Below are positions 19,142 through 28,743 of a DNA stretch of 64,000 nt, piece by piece. This DNA comes from Phymatolithon calcareum. Taxonomy: Eukaryota > Rhodophyta > Florideophyceae > Hapalidiales. A program made the position numbers and the translations under genes. The stretch covers positions 2,852,001 to 2,916,000 of the forward strand of contig OZ345363.1 of NCBI GenBank assembly GCA_977006965.1, in the 5' to 3' direction. The notes below the pieces were generated by a model, which was not told the DNA's origin, made no database searches, and saw only the letters and a list, made by a program, of their open reading frames with translations. The number at the start of each line of letters is the position of its first letter. The first letter of the stretch is position 1.

Positions 19142-20345
19142 ATGGCTGAAAAAGACGACAAAATTAAGAATGCCGCCCCCTTGCTCCCGACCTTGCACAA
19201 AACCGTCTCTCGTAAGCCCTCGCTCATCAAACCTCTGATCGTCATAACCATCGCCCCGATTGTACTGCTCTTTCTCATCCGTTCTTCATCGTCCATCATT
19301 TCTTCATGGAGGTTTTTGGCGTCGAAAAACACACTGGCGGAAAGGATGTATCTGTCGGAGAGGCCGTGGCAGGGTGAAACTCCTCGATGGTGCGCCGATC
19401 TCATTCGGAATCCGCGTGAACGTTTGCGTGTGGCGGGGTTGTACGATTGCAAACGGGACCGATTTGGTGCGCTTTGTCATGATGGTACTCCTCGTTTCTT
19501 TTCCCAGTACAATCAGGTAACGTCTCGACCATGAATGATTCCTACCCCCACTTTTCCCTCTACACATTTGGCACTAACTCTTATTGCTGTATTTTCTCGT
19601 TACATGCCACGGTTGCTCCACAGGACATCTGGACATGGAAGAATGTAGGTGATTTTCCTCTCCTTCACCATCTGTCCCTATTCTAAAACACCTGCATGAT
19701 CGATTTAACTGACTCTTTTAATTTTCAATCCCATATTTCGTATGCCGTTCATAGCATTGGCAGTATCTTCGTCGCCGCGGCGTCTACGTCGACATTGCCG
19801 CAAACGAGCCTGTGCGCATAAGCAACACCTACTTTTTCGACAAGTGTCTCAACTGGCGTGGTCTCTGCGTGGAAGCGAATGAAAAGTACCGTGACTTGCT
19901 CGTGCAAACGCGTTCGTGCGGCATTATGCCGACATGCGTGAGTAACAAAGAGGAGAACGTCACATTTGTTTTAGATTCGGGCTTGAGCGGTGTGTTTTCA
20001 ACCAACAAGAATTGGCGCAGCAAGGAAGTACGTCCCAGCACTTCGCTCACCTGCGTGCCAACGGCCGATGCACTGGATGCAGCGGGCATGCATCGCATCG
20101 ACATGTTGTCGCTCGACGTCGAGGGACATGAGTATAGTGTTTTGGAAGGAGTGGACTGGAAGAAGACTAGGATTAATGTTATTGTCATTGAATCGGTCAC
20201 CAAGGAGACGATGAAACTGCTCAAGGGGTTGGGATACAGGCTTGCTAATGTTCCTCAAACGCGAACAGAGAAGGCGATTGATGGAAATCTTATCAGCGAC
20301 TCCATTTTCCTCCATCCTGACGTTATCTGGGGCAAACCTGTGTGA
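19142..20345 (+). CDS. FkbM-like methyltransferase, type II membrane protein (copy A)
   Basis: Three exons: 19142-19516, 19624-19644 and 19755-20345, giving 328 aa. Both introns have GT...AG ends (CAG/GTAACG...CCACAG and AAT/GTAGGT...CATAG) and the frame is kept throughout; exon 2 is a 21-nt microexon coding DIWTWKN. A membrane anchor lies at ~30-47 (PLIVITIAPIVLLFLI). The lumenal part has RDRFGALCHDGTPRFFSQYNQ-type sequence, then the FkbM fold: VYVDIAANEP (SAM-binding start), GLCVEANEKY, and MLSLDVEGHEYSVLEGVDW. Family enzymes O-methylate small molecules or sugars. In a galactan-making alga a sugar O-methyltransferase of the Golgi is plausible, as inference. A paralog lies tail-to-tail 317 bp downstream. 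Confidence 0.85.
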
Positions 20346-20662
20346 CTTGGTACAGTACAGGCATAGATGTTTGCGGATGAGATCCGGAATATCTTGTACC
20401 TTCGAAATAAAATAGATCGCCTTCCCTTTCCATTCTTTATCTCCCTACCTTCGCTCCTCAGTCCTCAGTCCTGTGTGCGAGAATGACTGCAATTCTTTTG
20501 TACCATACGCAGTGCGCTTTCTGGAAAACATTTCAAAAGGAATTCATTGCTATGCTTCATATCGCCGAGGAATAGTTTCTCTGCCCAAGATGATACGATC
20601 TCCTTTCTAAGTTTCATTGTCCCAGCGTGCTTCACTTATTTACCATCAGACATCCCCCTTCC
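20346..20662. other. Spacer between the convergent FkbM paralogs
   Basis: 317 bp holding the 3' ends of both genes. AATAAAATAG near 20407 could serve as a polyadenylation signal for copy A. No gene seen. Confidence 0.5.
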
Positions 20663-21819
20663 TTAAACGGGCTTTCCCCAAACCACATCACGGTGCAAGA
20701 ACACAAAATCTGAAATTAAATTTCCAGGCTTTGCCTTCTCCTTCCGAGAAGACGGCATAGGAGCAAGCCGATACCCTAAATCCTGTAGCATAGAAAGAGT
20801 TTCCTTCTTGACCGACTCAATGACCATCACATTTATCCTTGTCTTCGTCCAATCTATTCCTTGCAACACTTTCAGCTCATGTCCCTCGACGTCAAGAGAA
20901 AGCATGTCAATCACACTCATACCAGATGTTTGAATGGCTTCCTGGGTTGGAATGCAAGTAAGTCGCAAACGAGGACTAGTTTGCCTCAGGCCTTGATTCT
21001 TGTTCGTCGACGCCACGCCACCTGACCCTGCCTCCATGACAAAGGTCACGTTCTCCCGCTTGTTGCTCACGCATGTAGATACTACGCCGCATGACCGCAC
21101 CTGCAAAAGCTGGTCCTGGTACTGCTCGTTTGCCTCCACGCATAGTCCCTTCCATTGAAGGCACTTGTCGTAGAAATAGGTGTTGCTTATCTGCACTGGC
21201 TCATTTGCTGCGATATCAACATATGTGCCTCGTCGACGCAAATGCTTCCAATGCTTCACGGTGAACGTGGATTAAGCGTAAAAGAGGAAGGCGAGTCAGC
21301 ATTATATTGGGACTAGTTTGAAAAAGTTGAGTGACTAGACGTACATTATTCCACAAGAAAATATCCTGCTTCCATTGTCAATGCCGCAGAAATGTCGCTT
21401 ACGAGTTAGTCCTGCGGATGGCCATGTGGTTAGAAGGTACGAATGAGTAGAAAAATTCGAGGAAAAAGACAAACCTGGTTGTATTGCGAGAAGAAGCGAG
21501 GAGTTCCGTCTTGACAAAGGGCACCAAACCGATCCCGTTTGCAACTGTTCTCGTCAGAGGACCCTCTCCTGGGACGCTCGCGCGGGCGCATAATCAGTGC
21601 AGCACACCATCTCGGTGGTTTACCTTTCCATGATTGCTCAGGAATGTAGAAGTTGATCGCAATGCGTTCTTTTTTCATGACCAGATAATTGAAACGCGAA
21701 ATTGTTTCCAACGTGTTTAGGCTGACGGAACAGAGCAAGATTGGAATGCATGTGACGATGAGTATAGCCCTAAAGACGCTCGTCTGTCGGACGTACTGTG
21801 CGGAGGGCAGGGTCACCAT
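20663..21819 (-). CDS. FkbM-like methyltransferase, type II membrane protein (copy B)
   Basis: Three exons on the minus strand: 21819-21475, 21365-21345 and 21253-20663, giving 318 aa. Introns begin GTTTGT and GTACGT and end in AG. The middle exon is again exactly 21 nt (DIFLWNN), and the last exon has the same 591-nt length as in copy A. The anchor is at ~17-35 (FRAILIVTCIPILLCSVSL). RDRFGALCQDGTPRFFSQYNQ-type sequence ends exon 1 exactly as in copy A, then TYVDIAANEP, GLCVEANEQY and MLSLDVEGHELKVLQGIDW follow. Divergence is strong in the anchor and mild in the catalytic part, so the duplication is old and both copies look functional. Upstream a GT/TATA-free region leads to a repeat insertion at 22041. 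Confidence 0.85.
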
Positions 21820-22040
21820 ACTGTCGAATCTGAGCTTGGCAGCTGAGAAAGGGAGTGTCGTAGCTTTATCGGAGGTCGAGGAATGGGACGGTCTGCTCCT
21901 CTGGGCACCAACTCGAAGTGATGCTCTCAGCGTGATAATAGGGGGCTGCTGTAACGTATCGATATCAACAGGTGCGTGAGCATCATGCTGATATTTGTCG
22001 GTTATTCTCGACCCACTGACCGTTTCAGGTTCATTCTAGA

Positions 22041-22601
22041 TTTGCAAGTACAGTATAAAAGAAGAAGAAGAAATTTTTATTATAGTGTTACCAACGCATC
22101 TGCTGACGCTTGGGGCAACACTTCTGGAGAGCCATGAGGACTCAATCGGAGCCCCTAAAAGTGGCATAGTCAGCAAAACTCCAAAACTTACTTCTGGTCC
22201 CGCAGAAGAGATCTCGAGGGGGAAATTTATATCTCTTCTATTACCACGCAGAGTATACCGTCTCTTGACGAGCGACGGTACGTACATGGGAGTTTGCGAC
22301 GTCCCGAGTCGTTTCTGTGCCGAAGCGCCAAGGGCGAGTTTAACGACTTCTCGGGTCCGTCGTGCCGCGCGGCGATCCACGCGGGGTGGTTGTGACGTCC
22401 CCAGTCTTGTCTGCACCGGAGCGCCTTGGTCGAGTGTAGCGACATCCCGGGTCGTCCTTGCCGTGCATCTCTTTGGAACTTACTCTCGCTCGGTCTGCCC
22501 GCCGACCCGCGCGGGGGAGTTTGCAACGTCCCTAGTCGTTTCTGCGCCGAGGCGCCATTGGCGAGTTTAACGACTTCCCGAGTCTTTGCAAGTACAGTAT
22601 A
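22041..22601 (-). mobile_element. Retroposed repeat with 17-bp target duplication
   Basis: Flanked by the perfect direct repeat TTTGCAAGTACAGTATA at 22041-22057 and 22585-22601. The insert (22058-22584, 527 bp) begins on the plus strand with AAAGAAGAAGAAG, i.e. a TTC/TTT-rich tail if read on the minus strand, which suggests minus-strand orientation of a LINE-type insertion. Part of it (about 22157-22350) recurs at 38948-39150. Confidence 0.75.
22290..22584. repeat. Three diverged tandem copies of a ~70-bp unit
   Basis: The unit starts GTTTGCGACGTCCCGAGTCG, contains GCGCCGAAGCGCC and ends GAGTTTAACGACTTCCCGAG. Copies begin near 22292, 22389 and 22519, separated by spacers with GCGCGGCGATCCACGCGG-like and GCCCGCCGACCCGCGCGG-like sequence. 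A single copy sits at 39090-39150. Confidence 0.65.
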
Positions 22602-23627
22602 GCAAAATTGACCAGCATGCTGTATGGGCTCTTCTCACGTGTAGCAAACGAGAATCGAATGCTTGCGCTATCACCCAATATACGTCGGACTGGGGGCTGT
22701 ATGCTCCTGAGAACGGAATGCATTTCATTCGTACTCGCCATAGTCCGCTATTCTTGTTTCCTGTTTTATTGTAAGAATCCCGTACATGCGCTTAGGTTCA
22801 ATATCGATGTGAAGCGCTCAAGAGAGGCTTGAGGAGTGTCTCTTGAGTGAGTTCTCATTGATGTTGGACCTAAAAGCACATACTTGATTCTTGTGGTACA
22901 AGTTTTCAAACGTTTTCAACCCATGAACTGATGTCGAGAGACTATGTGTCTATCAACTGGAGCTCAGGAAGGAACCATGCTATCAGCGGTCTCCTTGATA
23001 TCAGAAGACCGCACCTCTCATGATAGATAGCAGGGCGCTGTTTCCTAAGGGTTGCACCCTCCGGGCCCTGTCGCCCATGAGCTGTTTGAGGATCACTTCG
23101 GTGCTTATGCTAGCGATCTTGAGCGCTTCGGGTAACTTGTTTATGTTACGAGTTTGATCTTGAAAGAAAGTTTGATAATGGACAGAGCTGCTTCCATGGT
23201 CTACGGGCATCTCGGTCATGTTGCACCCGAGTTCATTGTGAAACAATTTGTGTTTTTTGAAAGGCAGAAATCATTCCCCAGGTCTTACCTTTGATCCTGA
23301 CCAGGGGAGATAACACTCCCCTGTCCTGACACAATCATCTGCAACCGCACAGAAAAAGCGGCCACAACAGCACACGTGTCCACCATGTGTAAGCAACGAG
23401 AGCTATCCAAGCCAATCTCAGACAAGCAGAGCTCGATATGAGCTCTCCATGTTCCGCCTCCACTCTCGCCGGCACTGGCCTCGCGGGGCGGACGTCGGCG
23501 CGCTGAAGCAATTGAGACGCGCACTGAGGTGCAAGCCCGTGCGCGCCCGCGCGTGCGGGCGTGCTTTTTGCGCATTGCAAAATTTCCAGCGTCGCGACAT
23601 ACCGCCTCAGTCGCACCTGCAATATGC
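22602..23627. other. Intergenic, CNNM gene upstream region
   Basis: No gene recognised. The frame of the CNNM-like gene is open upward to a stop at 23439-23441 without any ATG, so this part is taken as 5' leader or promoter. It is very GC-rich from 23460 onward. Confidence 0.45.
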
Positions 23628-25370
23628 ATGCGCGCGAGAGGACCTCGAGTCGCGATTGCGAGCGTGGCCGCGCTTTTCCTTGCAGCAATTGCACCCGCGC
23701 CGGCCCGCGCTTTTGAGCGCCATCAAAACCGTCCCGAGCAGCACGCTCAGGAAATGCTTGATGTGCGATATGCACGGCGGACGCGCGGATTACGAGACGC
23801 GCATGAAATTTCTGTGCGGTTTGTTGCGCCACTCGTGTCGAATTCACATGCATTGGCCACGGTCGCCGCAGAGCCGAAGCGAACTCCGCGCGGTCTGATC
23901 ATATTTGCTGTGGTGATTTTCGTTGTGGGTGCGTCATTGGCAGCGGGGGAGACAGCCATCACCACTCTGTGGCCGTGGAAAGTGAGGGAATTGGCGGAGA
24001 AGGAGGGCCCACAGTCGCCGTTTTCGGTGCTTGACGCCGATTTGACGCGCTTTTTGACTACTATACTGGTCATGACAACGGCTTCGACGGTGTTTGCAAC
24101 CGCGATTGCCACGGATTTTGCGGGCGAGATGTTTGGACCGTCCGGAGTGGCCTACTTCACGGCAGTCATGACTATTTTCTTCCTCTTTTTCGGCGATATA
24201 CTTCCAAAGGCCCTCGCCGTGCACTCGCCGGCTAAAGTTGCCCGCGTCATGGTACCTGTGATTGGGGCATTGTCTAGGATTGTGTACCCTGTTGGGAAGT
24301 TGTTGGCTGCAGTCAGTACGCGGATTCTGCGCCTGCTCAAACTGCCGATGGAAAGCGAATTGAACGTATCAGAAGAGGAATTGCGCCTCATCGTTGCCGG
24401 CGCGGATAGGTCCGGAAGTATTGAAAAGTACGAGAGTCAAATCATCAAGAATGTGCTTGACTTGGAGGAGACAGCCGTGCGGGAGGTTATGTGTCCGCGT
24501 GTAGATATGTTGGCGATACCGGCGACGGCTGCGCTGGCCGAACTGCTCTCACTCGAGTCTGACACGCGGTATTCGCGGATGCCGTGTTATGATGGGTCTG
24601 TGGACAACATCATTGGAATTGTGTACGCCAAGTCGCTACTGCGGTATCTCACGCAGCAACCTGAGCTGTTGGAGACGACTCAGGTGGCGGAGATCATAGA
24701 CCCTGCTTTCTTTGTCCCCGAGTCGATGTCTGTTTGGATCGTGCTAGAAGAAATGCGAAAAAGGCGTTTGCATATGGCAATTGTTGTCGACGAGTATGGT
24801 GGTACGGCAGGACTGGTGACGCTGGAGGACATTTTGGAGGAAGTTGTCGGGGAAATTTACGACGAGGACGACGATTATGAGGCAGCGGTACAGGATATTT
24901 ATCTGGAATCTGATGGGCGGTATCGGATGGAGGGACAGACGGATTTGGAGAAAGTTGACGAGAAGCTCGCTTTGGGTGTTTCAGAGGATGATCTGCGCGA
25001 ATACGGGACTATTTCTGGATTCTTATGTGCCAAAATGGGCGGCATCCCCGAAGCTGGCGATGCGATTGTGGTTGGAGGAATGAAGTTCACGGTGGCGGAC
25101 GCAGATGATCGGCGCATTGTTAGGCTTTTTGCATCACCGATTGCTGAAGAAGAAGTAGAGCAGGCTATTGGAGATAACGGGGATGCGGATTCGGATAGGC
25201 ACAGTGGAGAAAACGGGGACAATCCACTGCAGAAACTTATCGCCAATATTGGAAACGGTGTCGCGGACGACAGGGTTAATGGAAGTGAAGGCGATTTGGT
25301 GGACGGGAATGCCAGCAGCAGCAGCAGCAGAAGCAGTGGGGGACGTCGTAACAGCAAGCCCGATAGGTAG
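23628..25370 (+). CDS. CNNM/CorC-family membrane protein (DUF21-CBS pair-transporter associated domain)
   Basis: 580 aa from the first in-frame ATG (23628). The N-terminus has a signal- or thylakoid-type hydrophobic segment ending APARA/F, so an organellar or secretory location is likely. After a ~70-residue linker come four hydrophobic segments (GLIIFAVVIFVVGASLAAGE, RFLTTILVMTTASTVFAT, FTAVMTIFFLFFGDILPK, VMVPVIGALSRIVYPVGK), the DUF21 domain with the family's GEtai and P-K-A-L features. EEELRLIVAGADRSG leads into two CBS motifs (VREVMCPRVDM ... GIVYAKSLL; VDEYGGTAGLVTLEDILEEVVGEI), then the CorC_HlyC domain (YRMEGQTDLEKV ... GFL ... GGMKFTVADADDRRI). The acidic Ser-rich tail is variable. 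The family handles Mg2+/Co2+ efflux or homeostasis. No introns seen. Confidence 0.9.
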   Translation: MRARGPRVAIASVAALFLAAIAPAPARAFERHQNRPEQHAQEMLDVRYARRTRGLRDAHEISVRFVAPLVSNSHALATVAAEPKRTPRGLIIFAVVIFVVGASLAAGETAITTLWPWKVRELAEKEGPQSPFSVLDADLTRFLTTILVMTTASTVFATAIATDFAGEMFGPSGVAYFTAVMTIFFLFFGDILPKALAVHSPAKVARVMVPVIGALSRIVYPVGKLLAAVSTRILRLLKLPMESELNVSEEELRLIVAGADRSGSIEKYESQIIKNVLDLEETAVREVMCPRVDMLAIPATAALAELLSLESDTRYSRMPCYDGSVDNIIGIVYAKSLLRYLTQQPELLETTQVAEIIDPAFFVPESMSVWIVLEEMRKRRLHMAIVVDEYGGTAGLVTLEDILEEVVGEIYDEDDDYEAAVQDIYLESDGRYRMEGQTDLEKVDEKLALGVSEDDLREYGTISGFLCAKMGGIPEAGDAIVVGGMKFTVADADDRRIVRLFASPIAEEEVEQAIGDNGDADSDRHSGENGDNPLQKLIANIGNGVADDRVNGSEGDLVDGNASSSSSRSSGGRRNSKPDR

Positions 25371-25905
25371 TAAAGGGAAGTATATAACAGTGTGTTTCAA
25401 ACTTTTGGATGCCTGAATGACAACCGATAGGTAATGAGTGCCGTGAGTCCATAGCGGCGCAAAAAAAACACTTTGTGACCCCACACAGTGTGGGGTGATT
25501 CAGATTGTCGTGACAGAAGTTACAGTATCATGGTCTAGGATAGGCAACTTGACAGAACGGGCAAAGGCTGTGAACAGGATAATTCCGATGACAAAAGGTA
25601 TGCGAAGACTGAGCGGCTTCTTACAGCTGAAATTTTATCCACGTACTTTAGATCAGCAACCGGAAAGGAGCCAACGATCCATGTCGACTTCAAATTTTCA
25701 GACACTACTGTACAGTTGGGAGCATATCTCGACGCCCTTGATTGCAGATAGGCGGCAACTTCGGGTCTATAGCATGCCAATAGCAATACACAGTGTGCTC
25801 CATACACTGGAGGTAACTTTACAAGTGTTGCGGAATGGCGTTTATAAATAACAGTAATGCAATTGCTCGGGCGCGGCCTCGAAAACAGTAACCCTTTCCA
25901 CCCGA
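25371..25905. other. Intergenic
   Basis: No gene recognised. Contains the short inverted pair CCACACAGTGTGG at 25482-25494 and several TACAGTA/TACTGTA motifs. Confidence 0.45.
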
Positions 25906-26383
25906 CTAGTTCTGTGCATCAAAGAGCTGCGAAAGCCAAGGAATGGGAGACAACGAAATGCTTAGCGTTAGTTCACTGTAGCAGTATGACGCAAAAGTCT
26001 GAGGCAGCGCAGCCACAAGGAAATGCAAGACCTACCTGAAAGCGCATAAGCGTGTCGATAGTGATGCGAAGCTTCGCGCTTTCCTGCACAAGGTCAAGAA
26101 CGCCCGGCGTCGGCGAGGGGCGCAGCACACGCTCCTCAGAAATGAGACGCGAACGAAGCGCACTGAATTCCCGCTCAAGCTCCGCGAGACGCTTACGCCG
26201 GGCGGCGCAACGGGCACACGGACCCGGACTGAGCGCCGGAGCTCCGGCAACGGCGCTTCCACCGCGGTACGCAACGGCGCCGTCTAGACGGGATAGCTGT
26301 CGATTTCGCTCCTTCTCCGTCAGCCCGACGAAGGACTGGACGCGACCGAAAGTGCGCGCTTTGGTGTCATTTGAGGGACACAT
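25906..26383 (-). CDS. Small spliced coiled-coil protein, unknown
   Basis: Two exons on the minus strand: 26383-26036 and 25926-25906, giving 122 aa. The intron (109 bp) runs from CAG/GTAGGT to CTTTCGCAG, both good splice sites in phase 0. The second exon adds only LFDAQN and a stop. The protein starts MCPSNDTKARTFGRV, has GLTEKERNRQLSRL, then CARCAARRKRLAELEREFSA, a CxxC followed by a heptad-type coiled coil continuing LRSRLISEERVLR, and VLDLVQESAKLRITIDTLM. There is no known family. The frame continues unspliced for ~20 codons into the intron, so intron retention would change the C-terminus. It is divergent from the syntaxin gene. Confidence 0.6.
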
Positions 26384-26776
26384 TGCGACGTTCGAGCTGG
26401 CGCAAACGGACACTGTCAACTGTGTGAAGGGCTACTTGCACTTTACAATCGCAACATTGCGTTTGGAAAGCTGAATTTTTCTAAACCCTACCGCGTTTCT
26501 TTGGCCTTGCTCGAACATGCGCAGCACGGGACTCCATACAGAACCTTGCTGGACACCATGCCGAAACGTAAGCTGAGGGTACTGGTACTGTACGCGATCT
26601 CCAGTCAGGGACACGTGTTTCAGATTTCATACCGTACTTCCCCGACAACTTGACCACGTATGATACGCCTACTGACACCAAAGATCAACAGTCTCCTACA
26701 CGTTGACGTTAGCCGAAGCAAGACTCGGCTCAATTGTTAACCGGCGCGCAGAAAGTGCGCGCGGCGCGCGTGCGCA

Positions 26777-27727
26777 ATGGCGTACCGCGACCGCACCGCT
26801 CTCTTCCTCCGCTACCGGACGGAAGCGCGCGCACTGCACGGCAGCCGTTCCGCGGACTCCCGCTTCGACAAACCGGCCCTCCACTCCTCGTCCGCGCCGC
26901 TGCCGTCCAAGGTGCTGACGGCCGGATCGGGCGAGGAGCTGCGCCACGATGAGCATGCCGGAGAGACATCGCGACTGCACAACGCTCTTACCGCCGACGT
27001 CGAGGCGGCGCGCGCCGCGCTCGCCGAGCTGCGCGAAGGATACGCCACGCACTTGCTGCCGCGCTTCGGCGACGTCGCCACCGGCGCGCTGGAGGCGCGT
27101 GTGCGTGCGCAGGCGCATGCGCTCACGGCGCGACTTCACGCCGCGGAGGGCCGCGTGCGCGCGCTTGCGACCGGCGGTGGTGGAGGGGGGGCGACGGATG
27201 TGCGGCGGAATATGCAGCGACGATTCGCGGGGGAATTGCAGGAAATATCTGCGGAATTTCGGGCGAGACAGAAGGAGTATTTGGAATCGTTAAGGAGGCA
27301 GCGAGATGTACTGGGGGAGAATGCGGCTGCGAATGGGGGGTTTGCTATTGCGGATGACAGGGATGAGGCGGCGTTTGCGGAGATGGATGATGTGGTGGAG
27401 GGAGATGCGGTGCATTTGCTGCAGGCGGAACGGGTGGATATGTCGGCAGCGGAACGGGAGGCGGAGCTTAAGGCTGTTGCGGAGAATATTAGTGATTTGG
27501 CTATGTTGGTCAAGGATTTGGCGGGGCTGGTTGTGGATCAGGGAACGTTGCTTGACAGGATCGATTATAATTTGGAGGATGTGGAGGAAACTACTGTTGG
27601 GGCTGTGCGGGAATTGCGCACTGCGGAAAGGTATCAGAGGAAGAGACATGGAGTGTGTTGTATTGTTATCTTGGCCACTGCTTGTGCTGTCATGATGATT
27701 TTGCTCATTCTTAGGTGGACGGCATAG
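26777..27727 (+). CDS. Syntaxin-16/Tlg2-type Qa-SNARE
   Basis: 316 aa, single exon, ATG in GCAATGGCGTACC. The N-peptide RDRTALFLRYR resembles the Vps45-binding N-peptide of Tlg2/syntaxin-16/SYP4. A helical Habc-like region follows (~60-185, with a Gly-rich break near 135). The SNARE motif is at ~230-290 (AELKAVAENISDLAMLVKDL ... VVDQGTLLDRIDYN), with the central zero-layer Gln in VVDQG. A C-terminal membrane anchor (CCIVILATACAVMMILLIL) is followed by RWTA. It should act in endosome-to-trans-Golgi fusion. Codon use is extremely GC-rich in the first half. Its last ~20 bases and the 3' flank are present again as a decayed copy at 49560. Confidence 0.9.
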   Translation: MAYRDRTALFLRYRTEARALHGSRSADSRFDKPALHSSSAPLPSKVLTAGSGEELRHDEHAGETSRLHNALTADVEAARAALAELREGYATHLLPRFGDVATGALEARVRAQAHALTARLHAAEGRVRALATGGGGGGATDVRRNMQRRFAGELQEISAEFRARQKEYLESLRRQRDVLGENAAANGGFAIADDRDEAAFAEMDDVVEGDAVHLLQAERVDMSAAEREAELKAVAENISDLAMLVKDLAGLVVDQGTLLDRIDYNLEDVEETTVGAVRELRTAERYQRKRHGVCCIVILATACAVMMILLILRWTA

Positions 27728-28290
27728 CTATTAATTATCCTCTAAAGGCTACAGTAGTCCTCCCCTTGGACACAAGAGTTTAGAGAAAACCGCATTAACG
27801 AAACACAGAAGAGGAAAGAGATATACTTATGTGAAAGCTAATAAAGAGAAAATGAAGGCCATGGCACCGAGTTTGAAACATCGGACGCTCTTTTCCGAGG
27901 AGTATGTCGACACAACACGTTCCCATATTTCCCACTGCGTCCACGGCATGCATTTAAGGAGACCTCAAGATAGACAATTTTACTTCAACTTGGATGCTGA
28001 AGTAGCATTTATGTTTACTTCTCCGGCTCGATGACCTTTGTGCTACTTCGCAGGTGTCTAGCGCGATGACAAATCGTCATTACGATTGGTTAAATGGTTG
28101 TCGAGGAGCAGTGACGTGAAAAACTCGTCACGGCAGTCCGGTCGGCAGCATGCCCACCGGACGCCAAGCATTTACGCGCGCCTTGTACACAACTCTTTCC
28201 ACTGCGGTGACCAATGTGACAGATGTGACGCCTATGCACATTTAATCCACTGTTGTGCAGCACGAGTTGAAGCTCCCCTGGTACAGTGTA
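27711..28290 (+). repeat. Syntaxin 3' end and flank, duplicated elsewhere
   Basis: This ~580-bp stretch matches 49562-50670 (with a ~470-bp insertion there) at high but imperfect similarity. Shared blocks include TTCTTAGGTGGACGGCA, CTTTCCACTGCGGTGACCAA and GTGACAGATGTGACG. Its first ~220 bases also match 37082-37290. No gene lies in it apart from the syntaxin stop. Confidence 0.8.
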
Positions 28291-28317
28291 TCATACTGTA
28301 CAGTACACTATAGCGCA

Positions 28318-28580
28318 TTGTCAACCGGCTGAGGGGGTAGACATGCCGATGATCGGCTTCCTCTTGCAACTGATTGCTTCTATGTCATCCCTAGGGATGA
28401 CATAGGAGACTCGTACGAAATCCTTATTTTCCACTTGTTTCTCAGCCGGTTGACAAGCGTGTTGTGCACCGTACTCTCAGGATGACAATCGCCCTCAGGC
28501 CATGATATTCGGACCTCGGCTGCGCCTCGGTTGAATATCATGCCCTCGGGCTAATGTCAACCCTCGCAGCCGGTGCACAA
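28318..28580. repeat. Nested inverted-repeat (cruciform) cluster
   Basis: Three inverted structures in 263 bp. A 16-bp perfect pair, TTGTCAACCGGCTGAG, is at 28318-28333 with its complement at 28441-28456, and encloses a perfect 24-bp palindrome at 28381-28404 (TATGTCATCC, centre CTAG). A 10-bp pair, TTGTGCACCG, is at 28462-28471 with its complement at 28571-28580, and encloses a stem CATGATATTC/GAATATCATG (28501-28510, 28533-28542). Probably two adjacent small fold-back elements. Confidence 0.75.
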
Positions 28581-28743
28581 TCCCCACGTGTTTCCCCACC
28601 TTTTGTCATGTTCGTAAGCGATTGACCTTTACAGCCAGCAGCACTAAACTAAGTAATCATACTAATTTACAGTATGTGTGCAGAGCAGTCAGAGGCCTTT
28701 CGTCCACTCTTGACAACAAAAGTCGGTCACCTGCTTTGCGCAA

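Noticed and set aside
22036-22416. Protein-coding gene in the retroposed repeat (minus frame of 126 codons)
   Set aside because: It is repeated sequence shared with 38948-39150 and bounded by a target duplication.
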